Shown here: positions 1 through 10,039 of the stretch, in pieces
How the letters are laid out: every line of letters starts with the position of its first letter
Position numbering within the stretch: position 1 is the first letter of the stretch
Assembly (NCBI GenBank): GCA_009103225.1
Contig: RHPI01002699.1
Coordinates: forward strand, 10,431-55,031
DNA: 44,601 nucleotides
From: Chlorokybus atmophyticus
Taxonomy: Eukaryota > Streptophyta > Chlorokybophyceae > Chlorokybales > Chlorokybaceae
Direction: 5' to 3'
The notes under the pieces: model-generated
What the model was told of the DNA's origin: nothing
The model's input: only the letters and a program-made list of their open reading frames with translations
Database searches by the model: none
Made by a program: the position numbers and the translations under genes

Positions 1-24
1 GGGGGGGGGGGGGGGGGGGGGGGG
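1..24. repeat. Poly-G run at the sequence end
   Basis: An uninterrupted run of 24 G opens the sequence and stops abruptly in unique-looking DNA. Its position exactly at the end suggests a sequencing or assembly artefact (for example dark-cycle G calls) rather than biology. A real G-rich tract occurs at 2.65 kb but looks quite different. Confidence 0.9.
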
Positions 25-2540
25 AGCGGATCGGCCCAACCCCATGAACTTTTTTGTCTTGTCACTCAGCCGCCCTTACACAAGCCAACCCCAAACACGC
101 CGCAAGCAATGACACGGCCGCCTTCATATCTCTTTGGACCACCAAAAAGCTGGTGTAGCCTCATGTCTGTGAGAGCAGGAGCGGGAGTTGGAGCTGGAAG
201 GTCTTCTTCAGCTGGTTAAAAACGGGATTAGAGCTGCATCAAGTATGCGAGGAGGGCTAAACTTGGAGTGAAGTTTGCAAGCATCAAGCTGCCTGCGTAG
301 GAGTGTTGTAAATCAAGTCTGAATTGAGTAAGCTTGATAGCTTGTTAGCTTATATATTGTGTAGCCTTGGCTGTATACACATGTACACTAGCTACAATGA
401 TGTAGTGAACGGACCTAGCCACAGTAGGGCAGGGTCTACAGGTCTGGTTTTGAGTCTGTCTTATGAGTTTCAAGTAGATCAGGGTTTGTAACCTTTGTAT
501 AGGTTTTGGATCAAGTTTTAGGCGCTGGGAAACCGTTCTAGGGTTTTCGAGTTGGAGCGTCAGACTTGGCACCACCTGGCTGGCGGCGTGGGCGGCCTTG
601 AGGGCACGTGGAGGACGACCTCAGGTGTATTTTATGCATGTACTAGGCTGGCTTAACTTAGCTAGCACGTGTATAGGTCAATTGAGCTGTTCTGAACGGG
701 TCAGGAGCTTAGAATAGCGTTGGTCTTTGCACCAGTCAGTTTTGGGCTACTTGTATTATATTGGTAGGTTTAAACTGTGTGTAAGGTTGGTCTACATTGC
801 TTGCATTTCCTTGTTGAGCTTGTTGCTGCGTTTTGCATGTGTGTTCACGTGTGTTTCATATTTAGTCCTCGCTTTATACATTGTAGTGCTTCAAGTCTGA
901 GTGTGTGGGTGCTTGAGTCTGCATTTCTCAAGCCTTATCTACTTAACCTGTCAACAGACTGCGTGCAACCTATTCAACGTACGCAAGAGATCAGTCGGCT
1001 AAGCCCATTGGTAATCCCATGAAGACACCATGCAATGGCATTTCCATTTGTAGTCAACGCTTAGTGCAATTGAAAAGGCATTCAATGGCGTGCAGGTTTA
1101 CAAATGTCAACAGGATGCGGATTGGTTGCGCCAGCAGATAATACCATGCAAGTGCGGATGCTATAGCATCCGCAATTGCAGTGGTCGGTTAGTGCAATGT
1201 GAGTGATGGCTTTATTTAATATAGTTCATGTTGTACCAAAACAGCGTGCCAGCTGCTAGCTTGCATGCTCAAGTGCGTGAAAGAGTGTCTTGTATGCCAC
1301 TTGCGTGCCAGTCAATAAGTTACATACCTGTTAAATATTCAATATGCATTACTGGCAGGTCAGCAGATCGACCCATTTCAAGGCTCTCTACAAGCCCATC
1401 ACAGTCAACGCAAGAGTATGCTCATCACATGTGACTGAGCAAATGGTCAAATTATGTGAGGAGCCGTCATTTCTGCCCGCCGGCTCGCGCGTGCCCCAGC
1501 GAGATGTGCAACAGCTATACTGTTAGATGTGCAATCACTTTGCCACAGGCTGCAGCTAGGTTTTGGCGCAGCAATGTGCAAGTGATAGTGATTACGCAAG
1601 CTTAAGTCGGCCGCCGACTGTGTTGGAAGACAGCTCCAGCGCACATGTACATTGTTGTGCATTGTATACGCTTGCATGTATTAGCAAACAATGGATGTCG
1701 ACGTGTAGCATATAAGAATTTCGCATCATGTTGTGTTATGTGGGCAACAACAATGACAATGTCATGTGCATTGGCTGCTAGAGTTTAACTTGTTGTAATG
1801 CAATAAAAGCTGTGAACCCATTCAACAAGTTCATTATTCCACACATTGTTCTCCATTTTCAGTGACTGCAATCTTACGATAAGCGAGGTACATGTATATA
1901 GTGGTAGCACAGCTTGGTATACATATTCATCACTCGCAGTAGCAATACTTGTGGTCTACTCGTGTCCACTAACCCATGTAGTTCGAGTAGTACTTATGCA
2001 AAGTTACTCGCATCAAGTATTGCTTACTACTGGTCATTAGTGGTTACAATACTACTACTGTTAGAATATATGTAAATCCCCAATGAAAGTAGTGAGTGTT
2101 CCAGTAAAAATAACCAGTTGAATTGAAGGCCGGCAAAATGTGCGTCATGGACAAAATGGTGTTGACGAAGACCAAGTTATATGAGAGCACCTTCTCGAAT
2201 GGAATTGCTCCGGAAAATTCCTAACCACATATGTTACGAAAGCATTTCCAAGTAGTGTGTTGATGTACATGTACAATATACGCGGTTGCAATTGAATGCA
2301 ATTCTGCATTTAAATTATACATGAATTAATATATCATTTTAACGCAAGCGTCTCCATACGAGCTCTCACAAATAACTCGCATTAAAAACCCGCTTTCTAA
2401 GATGTCGCTGTTCGAACAGATGTTGAACCATCCACATTGCTCAAACCTTGCGTCATCACCATTTGCACAAGTGTATATCTCTACTATATAACGCTCGGAG
2501 GGATCAAGTTCTACGATTGCAAATAGTCACAGCTACATAT
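25..2540. other. Gene-free stretch with short palindromes
   Basis: No reading frame longer than about 80 codons is present, and none resembles a known family. Composition is A+T-richer than in the gene cluster on the right. The stretch contains a 34-bp near-perfect palindrome at 1147-1180 and a loose inverted-repeat pair around 1935-2035 (cagtagcaatacttg against caagtattgcttactactg). Nothing else could be assigned. Confidence 0.6.
1147..1180. repeat. 34-bp near-perfect palindrome
   Basis: The central 22 bases (1153-1174) form a perfect palindrome around ctatag. Pairing continues to 1147 and 1180 with a single mismatch (1152/1175). It could be a cruciform, the heart of a miniature inverted-repeat element or a dyad protein-binding site. 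Nothing around it distinguishes these. Confidence 0.85.
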
Positions 2541-2541
2541 G

Positions 2542-2603
2542 TGATGTACGTCTAACTATGCGCATAGTTGGACATACGTCACATACGGTATGTGACGTAT
2601 GTC
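2542..2603. repeat. Two adjoining palindromes
   Basis: Bases 2554-2569 are a perfect 16-bp palindrome. It extends to 2542-2581 with three mismatches, all transitions. Bases 2571-2603 form a second inverted repeat with perfect 16-bp arms around one base (2587). The two overlap, and the downstream stretch 2592-2618 resembles the upstream 2542-2568 as a diverged direct repeat. The layout resembles the hairpin end of a foldback or MITE-type element. No coding sequence accompanies it. Confidence 0.85.
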
Positions 2604-2654
2604 GAAGTATGCGCAAGTACCAAGAATGATGTACATAGTAGCAAGTAGTGATTT

Positions 2655-2855
2655 TAAATTGGGGATAGGGTTATGGTTTGATGGGGGGTCGGGGGTCGGG
2701 GTCGGGGTTCGGGTTAGGGTTCGGGTGGGGATTGGGGTGAGGGCTGGGGGTTGAGGTGGGGGTCGAGGTGGGGGTCAGTTCGGGGTGGGCCCCACGGACT
2801 AGGTCGGACCTGGGTTGGATTCGGGGGTCGGGTTAGGGTCAGGGTTTTAGACATG
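2655..2855 (+). repeat. G-rich telomere-like degenerate tract
   Basis: About 200 bases are strongly G-rich on the plus strand, with many runs of three to six G separated by short T/A/C spacers. Units such as gggttagggt, ggggtcggg and ggggattgggg recur, and perfect TTAGGG-type units occur several times. Spacing of the G runs is compatible with G-quadruplex formation. This is either an eroded interstitial telomeric repeat or a G-rich minisatellite. No protein is proposed here. Confidence 0.7.
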
Positions 2856-3275
2856 GAACAAAGGTGCCGGTTATCAAGGGGCCATATGGGAACAACTATT
2901 AATAAACTAAGGCTTGCCATTATCAACCCCGACATTGCTCAGCATAATCAAAGCTATCCACAGCTACCACCGCCGCTGCCCCAACGTTTTTGAATTTGCT
3001 ATGTGCAAAACAGATCCAATCGATATTACTTGTGCATTTGACTTGATTTCATTGTGCAACTCACATGTCTTGTGCACAGTGGTTCACAAGTATTCACACA
3101 ATAAAAGTTGAGGTGCATATTGCGATAGTCCACTTAATACGCCGAACAACATAATTTTATGGTATTGCTTTTAACAATCGGTGAAGCGATACTTGAACTA
3201 CTTAAGGCCTTGAAATGCGTTCGTTGTTGCATACATGTACTTGCGTATCAATTTCACGACATGAGAACTATTACA

Positions 3276-4150
3276 CTAACGCCGAAAAAAAAAAAAATTG
3301 TACATTTTATGGTGACTGAACAAGGATTGAGGGACTGACGGGTGCCTGAGCCTGCCTACCGCTGCCTGAAATTGTCGCAACTTTGACACAATGACTGACA
3401 AGGGACTGAGGGACTGACGGGTGCCTGACGTAACAAATTGCTCCATAAAGGGACATTTTAGGACGGCCGTTACTATCAAGCAACATATACCAACGGCAAG
3501 CGGTCGACCGATAAGTACAATCCACGGCGGCCTGCCCGTGACGGCAACACCGCACTTTAAGGTGACGGACAATTGTGTCGATCGTCCCATTTGCGCGATG
3601 GCGACCTATCTGTATAGCAGATAATTCACGTTTTGGTCACATACAGTGACGGCCGACCGTTGGTCGTACCCTGACCGTCGAAAAGTATGTGTGACGGCCT
3701 GCCTACTTTGGCAAGCCAGTCACTATTAGTCCCTATCATGAGTGACGGCCGACCGCCGGTCGTGCACTTAACGCGGCGGCGACCTACTTATTGTGTGTCA
3801 AGTATGATAAGCAGGTGACCGCCGGTCCCTAAAGGTCGGCAAGTCGAGACGGTGGTACCGGCCAGCAAGTCGAGACGCTGGTACAATGCAGCCGCCGTAC
3901 TATGTTAATGGTACGAACAGTGCCATTGTCGCAATGGCACTATCGTACCAGTAGTATAGTACGATAGTGCCATTACGACAATGATACTTTTGTACCATTA
4001 TAATAATACGATAATGCCGTTGCGAGTCACATTTCGACAACGCGTTTGAAAACTTGGGCTGCCCAGGTTATTCAAACGCTCAACGGCTTTAAGTTGAACA
4101 GAGCGTTGTGAGCGACGGCGGTGGCGGCGCCGGCGGCAACGGCTAACAGT
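3276..4150. repeat. Cluster of direct repeats, cggccg-rich units and hairpins
   Basis: Gene-free repetitive DNA. A 12-13-base poly-A lies at ~3284-3297. A 21-bp direct repeat occurs at 3329-3349 and 3408-3428. From 3450 to 3870 diverged units containing gtgacggccgacc recur. Bases 3920-3940 form a hairpin with 9-bp arms and a 3-base loop, and 3932-3948 pairs with 3959-3975 (16 of 17), so the two hairpins are mutually exclusive. GCC/GGC-rich DNA follows at 4115-4145. This may be an edge of the neighbouring decayed transposon. Confidence 0.65.
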
Positions 4151-4596
4151 AGGTGAGCTTGGTTGCTGTCTGACGTTGTACTACGTGCAACATTGCATGC
4201 CATCAAACCACCCTGCTTGCCTTAGGGCGGCCAGGCCAGGCCAGGCTAGGCCAGACCAGGCTAGGCGGCGGCAGCGGCGACGGAGAAAGAACGGCGGCGG
4301 CGGAGCTAGAGCAGGCGGTGCAGGAGCCGCAGCTCAGTATAAGGGTAGTACTAGCAGTAGTACCTAAGGTAGTAGTAGCAGTAGTGGTAGCAAAAGTGGT
4401 AGTCTGCTGACTAATTGTTGAATGTTGCATTTATTATGTGATTGAGATGACAGTTGTGCAGTGACAGCTGCCCGGTATCGTACACGTTCACATGCAAAAG
4501 TCTTAGCATATGATTAGCAATGCCTAGCTGACTGGTATGCTCAAAACTTGAAGTAGTGAAACAAGTACATGTGTCACATGGCAGTGCAGTGAACGT
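4151..4596. other. Triplet-rich spacer without a gene
   Basis: The stretch contains imperfect ccagg/ccaggct repeats (4225-4265), GGC triplets (4264-4310) and a gtagta/gcagta triplet tract (4343-4402). No supportable coding region was seen. Confidence 0.5.
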
Positions 4597-7465
4597 TCAC
4601 TCAATACTTGCCCTCATGCACATGGGCGCTGTCCTTGCTAAAAAATTGGGAGCAGCTGGATAATGCCTTTTACTTGCTCCAGAGTCATGACATCGAGATG
4701 TGAACCCCCTCGACGCTTTTCCCATTGCAGAGCGATGCACTTTGTGTCGCTCGCCACATCCAGCTTCATGTACCAGCGGACAAACACGACCTCCTTCCAC
4801 ATGCGCTCGCCGCTACCACCCCACACCACCACGCGCAAAAAAAGGAGTGCCTGAGCATACCACGTCACGGTCTCACCGTCCTCATCACTTTCCAACTCAA
4901 GTGTAGAGAACGAAAGCCGCCCATGGAACATCCAAGTTGCGCGCGCCATGCTGACTCCTGATGTCATGTACACCGCTGCGCCTCCGCTCACCATGCAAAC
5001 AGCACGCCACCCGTTGGCAAACTCTAGTTGTTCCCTTCTCAACCAGCTGTCCAGTGTGGCAGCTTGTCGGCAAATGGAGTCTTCAGGGCGACTTGGCGGC
5101 TACGCACAGGACCGCTCCAGTACGGGCTGGACTCCCTCATTGTTAGCACATCCATCCGTAGCAACTTGTCCGTCTTTTCCATTACATTACATTACAGCAC
5201 TGCTGTCGCGCTTGCATCATGACCGATCGCATCTCGGGATCCACGACCATGCCATCCTCTCTCACATACTCCGCTCAACTCCATGCCTTTAAGATGCGTT
5301 CCTGGTAGTCCTGGTTGTTGCCACCACGCGCCCACTGTTTGATATTTCGGGCGTGCGTCTGCTCCATGCGGTTGGCGCTTAACCAATCTGGGTGTCCACT
5401 GCTGACAATTGCCGACCCAAAATGAGTAAGCTGATGCATCTTCTCGATCTTCCAACCTGACTTCTGTGCAGAATATGACGACAGCAGCGGATGCAACACT
5501 GCAGCTTTGAAGGCAGCCAGCTCGTTGTCGGCTGTGGTCAGGGTCTCTCTTGTGTGTTCATGCGCCTTGAGCAACTTCTTGTTCCACTGGGCAAGCGATG
5601 CGGCAACAATAGTGAAGAACTCGTTGCCCTCACTGTCGAGCAGCAAACCGTCTGCGAGCTCCTCGAGGACCGGCAGCAGCTGCAGCACCGCCACTTTCTC
5701 CACCACCTGAAAGGAGTGGTCGGACAGGAAGAAATCTACTGTGCTTGTGGGTGCCTTGAAGTGCGAAACCCGAAGAGTCGCCTTGCATGCATTCAGCCTG
5801 TACACATCTGCTTGTGAGCACGTGTCGTTGGATTTTGTGTTCAACACAAAAGCAACACCAAAGACGTGCTTGGCCTGCAGAATCTGTCTCGTGGATGGAC
5901 GTATTCGTTCCTTCGCAGCGTCGTACACAGCAGCAAGCAGGTGGTCAATGATGCCTCCCAGCACTTGCATTGCGTCAGGGGCAAGACGAGAGTAGCAGTC
6001 AGCTCCCGGCACCTGCGACTGTCGCCAATCCCACAGTGCATTTTGTTGCCAAACCACATTGCCTGGTTTCACGGAAAGCCATTCATCCTCACGAATGCCG
6101 ATAAGTTGACCATTACCTCCTCGACATGCATGGAGTGCTGCTCTTTAAAAGCCTTGGCTGTCTGGCGTGCATTCCTAACACCGCTATGCAGGTCCGCCCG
6201 CAGCTGACGCATTGCTGGTGTGTAGTAGGCCTCGGTTCTCAATTCCCGGTCCTCATCCATCTCCAGCAGATTTGATTTGGTGACGAGACAAACATCGCAA
6301 GGATGTTGTGTTTGGTTGCCCGACACAGTGCATGCGAGTGTGGCAGTCTCCTACAACACGACAAACTCAGATGTTCTACTGACAACATCCTCCATGCACT
6401 GTTTGCTGGCAGACTGCATCCGGTTACAACCATGCATGCCCACTACCTGCAAATCGCTGATGTAGTTGGCAAGCGCGGGCAACACACGACGCTCGATGCC
6501 ATTCGGGTCGATGAGTTGCAGACCTTCCCAGCTCGCCCGCTTCATCCCCTAACACTACATTCAAAGCATCATGAAAAATCTCATGTTTTCGAATGGAGAA
6601 CGATTCCTTGCCCTGCGCCCAGGTGGGATGCCCGGCCACTGCGTGAACCACCAGCAGAAGCGCTATCATAGCAACCCCCATGTTGCTAACATACATGTCT
6701 AAACTGTAGTTGGCAAGAGATGCCATCAGAGGGTAGCAAGAGCGTTTGCCCGCGCTGTCCAGCGTCGTCTTGTCACTGTACAGAATGGCAGGCGCCAAGT
6801 GGGACGCTTCCCCCACCTCTCTCCTCAAATCCACCTCAACATCCTTCCACCAATCGCCCGTGGAAGGATGGCCAAAGGATGTGCTCGTCACCACTGTACT
6901 GGAGATTAAAGCCATTGGCGTCATTTGGGTTGTCATACAACCGCGCGAGCCAAATCTGCTCCGACCAAGAGCATTAACAGCCATGCTGGCATTAGACTCT
7001 ATTGCATTTCACAGACCTTGACCGGCATATATGTGACACTAATGTCCCGATCCACAGGGTCTTCAGGCTTGCGCAGGTCAGCCGTCAAATAGTTTTTATA
7101 TGGCAGCACACTCGCATGTGCATGTGACACATGGCTCTGATGGTTGAAGCACATGCACCGCACACAGTGAACACACCTCAAACTGAGAGAAAGCAATTGT
7201 GGTCGGGAGGTAGCTGGCCACATGCACCGGTCTCCCACCGGAGCTCTTCCGCCAGGAAGTATGCATTTCGGATGCACTTGATGATCCGCCCCATGCCGGA
7301 GGCCAACAGGCCTTGGCCGTTGTTGCACTGCACGAATGCCACTGCAAGAGCATGCTCCGAGCCATACCACCTGAATTCCAACGCGTGCAAAGGGACGCCT
7401 CCACTTTCATGTTGGCGTGCCACAGGTTTCTCAGGCATTCGCACACATTGAAAGCCCTCGTTCAC
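4597..7465 (-). pseudogene. Plavaka/KDZ-like DNA transposase, decayed
   Basis: On the minus strand, fragments occur in the correct transposase order but in different frames. An N-terminal piece lies at ~7465-7100. The catalytic-type block at ~6860-6690 contains PAILYSDKTTLDS and then GKRSCYPL, as in Plavaka transposases (SDKT...GKSAYPVYL). A Cys-x2-Cys piece (HPCDVCLVTKSNLL) lies at ~6300. A C-terminal block at 6072-5275 ends with an H...HF...N..E..H...K motif and a Q-D-Y-x-E repeat typical of the family. A final piece at 5042-4638 contains YAQALLFLRV and VVFVRWY. Frame changes occur, for example around 6880-6900 where an open frame in one phase continues in another. Some breaks could be introns, but not all. 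Function (element excision and insertion) is known for the family; this copy looks dead. No target duplication was found. Family assignment rests on recalled motifs. Confidence 0.7.
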
Positions 7466-8609
7466 TTCTTCCTCGTCATGTTGCTGCTGTGCGAGTGTCT
7501 CCTAGAGGGGTCCTTCAGCATCAAGCATGTGCGCATCTTGGAACTCCCCTGTTCAACATGACCTGCACCGTACTGTAATGAACGCTGGCCGACATACAAC
7601 TTGATTTGCTTGCACACCCTGCTAACAATGTGCATGTACCCGAGCTGCGTGTGATGAAGCGCATGTGGCAATACGGACAAAGAACTCCCATAGCTCACTA
7701 CTGACGTAAACACAGGTGTTGCTAATGTAACCTGCATCATCATATACCAGTAACATGCACAGCCGCCGCCGTCGCCGCCACCACCGCCGTCGCCGCCACC
7801 GCCGCCGCTACCCTTGCATGCCAGAGGCGGGAAAATTGGCCGCCATCCACTGGCGTGACGGCTCCGTCATATCATTATTATGGTATGATCAAGCTATTGC
7901 ATGTCCAAGGTGGGGTGAGTTTGCATAATATCCTAATTGAACCGTTTCAATAGTACGAAGATGCCTTTGCCAAAATGTACCATTGAAATGGTACCTTTGA
8001 ACAGTGGCAATGGCAGTTGTACCATTGACAAGTGCTAGCAATGCTATTCCCTGCGCGTAAAACACCATTGATGGCTCCGCCAAGCTATGCCCTTATAGGG
8101 CGGTGATGCCAAGGGTTAGGGTGTGGCGTTTGGTGAATCGTTGGCGGCGCTGCCAGGGGCGTAGTGGGCATTGTCATCGAGGTCCGGGATGAAGCCCATA
8201 TTTGCACGCGGCGAGCAAGGTGCCGTGGGGTGTCCTTGATGTCAAATCCCACCATGCCCACCAAGGGCACAGCCAATGACAATAGTGAGTTGGGCGATAT
8301 CATACAGGGCTTCCCCTCCAAGGGGGCAAAGGCACACCACAATACTGCCTTTAAGAACATCCGACCCACTAGCAGCTGCGACCACGCGACATGATTGAAG
8401 AGACCAAACAAGCCTGGCATAACCAAGGTGGGTTACGATGCACTGTCAATGCCACATGCTAGGGTTCTTTTATCTTGCACATGCACAGCCTCAAGTATCT
8501 TGTACATGACATACACCGTCAATATCACATGCACACCCTCATGCACAGCCTCTAGTGTCATGCATATGAACAGCATGACCATTCTCACATATGCACAACC
8601 TATTTCTAC
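7466..8609. other. Non-coding flank with GCC triplets and GTACCATT hairpin
   Basis: No gene was recognised. Bases ~7758-7812 are an imperfect GCC/CCG trinucleotide repeat. Bases 7977-7994 form a hairpin with 8-bp arms (gtaccatt/aatggtac) and a 2-base loop, and further gtaccattg copies follow at ~8018-8027. A similar hairpin-rich stretch lies on the other side of the Plavaka remnant at 3904-4010. Confidence 0.5.
7758..7812. repeat. GCC trinucleotide repeat
   Basis: An imperfect run of gcc/ccg/gtc/acc triplets. GGC-rich DNA in the opposite orientation lies at 4115-4145 on the far side of the Plavaka remnant, so the two might be element ends. Simple repeats are weak evidence for that. Confidence 0.8.
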
Positions 8610-9057
8610 TTGCGGGAGCTCACAAGTCGCAAAAGAGAAGCTGCGGAGTACCACGAACGGGTAATTCATGACCTGGTTTTATGTTTCCAGCGGCAATTAA
8701 GCAGTATGCTTGCAGATTGCCATGTTGGTCACAGAGAACAAAGAGCAGCGCGGCAGGCTGAATGTCTGTCTGGCGGAGTGCGACAAAGCGGAAGACAAGG
8801 TAAGCATGTGTATGCTTATGGGTTGGCCCTCTGGCAGAACGCCACTCTTACAGCAGTACCAAATGCAAGTGGTCACTCTCATAGCGACCATCAAGCGCAT
8901 GCGCGTGCACGGCGAGGTGCCGACATTCAAGTTGAAGGACGAAGTAGCCGCTGTATTGTCAGCGAGCGAGGCTGCAGATGAAGATGACTCCGATGTTGAA
9001 GCAGAAGACTTGTTGGAGGAGGAACAGGAAAAGGGGGTTAAGGAGGAGTTTTGAAGC
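8610..9057 (+). CDS. Unknown gene fragment with acidic C-terminus
   Basis: No family was recognised. A basic, helix-like stretch (SRKREAAEYHERVIHDLV...) at 8625-8690 is followed in another frame by ENKEQRGRLNVCLAECDKAEDK at ~8731-8799. A likely intron runs from gtaagc at ~8800 to ttacag at ~8848. The frame then resumes as QYQMQVVTLIATIKRMRVHGE and ends in a very acidic tail (ADEDDSDVEAEDLLEEEQEKG) with a stop at 9052-9054. The acidic tail and basic middle would suit a nuclear or nucleic-acid-associated protein, but that is a guess. The 5' end was not found. It sits between two transposon remnants and may itself be transposon-derived. Confidence 0.35.
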
Positions 9058-9438
9058 AGGCACCACGGGTTGACAAGCTGCGCATGAGTACGACAGCTAG
9101 ACTCAATGTTGTAGGTAGTTTCATGCGCAACTTGGCTACTCAGTTGCAAGTGGACATACTTATCTCATTGCCAGTACGTTGCATATATCGTGGGCTTATA
9201 ATTGCAAGACCAAACAATCAGTCCAAGGTTTGTACAAGTTGCATGGCATGTGAGTGTTGGCTTACGGCTATTGCTGTCAGCTGTCTGTAACTATCGGCTA
9301 ACGGCCGTCTGTGCACATCGACCAAAGGGTAACTGGTTGACAACTTGGCCGGAGTGCCACGGACAACCACTTTCGGCCCGCAGCCGTCTGTGTCAGTCCA
9401 CGTAAGTCAACGGCAAACTTAGCTGTCCAAAAGTCTCA

Positions 9439-9563
9439 TCGTCGCAAAATGTTTCCCCTGCCGGCCGACTGAATATTGGCAACGGCCGTGCATCTGAGGA
9501 TACTCATTTAGACTGTCAACCTTCAGTCTACCGGCGATCTCGACACAGGGACCTGAGCATAAC
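9439..9563 (+). repeat. Left inverted repeat of the ~9.6-kb element
   Basis: The core 9439-9492 matches the reverse complement of 18975-19028 at 52 of 54 bases. Weaker similarity continues inward (acagggacctgag at 9545-9557 matches the other copy exactly). Just inside lies a field of ggtac/aggtacct units (9615-9800), mirroring the tandem array inside the right copy. This looks like a long terminal or subterminal repeat of a DNA element. Confidence 0.75.
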
Positions 9564-9589
9564 GGCCGTCACCATTAGTTGGCAGCCGT

Positions 9590-10030
9590 CTGCATAAAGG
9601 GACTGACCCTAATATAGGTACTTGACAGGTACTCAACAGTTAAGCAAAGGGGACTTGACCTAACCAACAGGTAACTGACTGGTACCTATCAGTTAGGTAC
9701 CGGCGTGTACTGTACGCTAACTGAGCGAAATTGTCAGGTACTTTAAGGTACCTACCGTTAATGATGAGTACTTTCAAGGTACCTGTTGGTACGGCTCAAT
9801 CATGATTAGGTGTCACACGTGATTGTCGTCATTAGCTGTGCAAGAATGCGTGCCAAATAATACAAAAACAAAAAAATAAATAAATTACAATGTGACATAC
9901 TGAGCTACTACTACTACTGCTAGTACAACTAGCAGTCGTAGCATTAAGCCTCAATACAATGCACCACACTCAAGCCTCATGGTTCCATGACGCAGGAGGG
10001 TAGTCACAATGCATATCCATTGTTTCAAGC
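9590..10030. repeat. Subterminal field of ggtac-containing repeats and A/T-rich spacer
   Basis: Between 9615 and 9800 short units with ggtac, aggtacct and cagttaggtac recur at irregular spacing, giving many overlapping small inverted repeats. From 9850 to 10,030 the DNA is A-rich (tacaaaaacaaaaaaataaataaatt) and then plain. No gene was seen. Confidence 0.55.
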
Positions 10031-10039
10031 ATGAGACAC

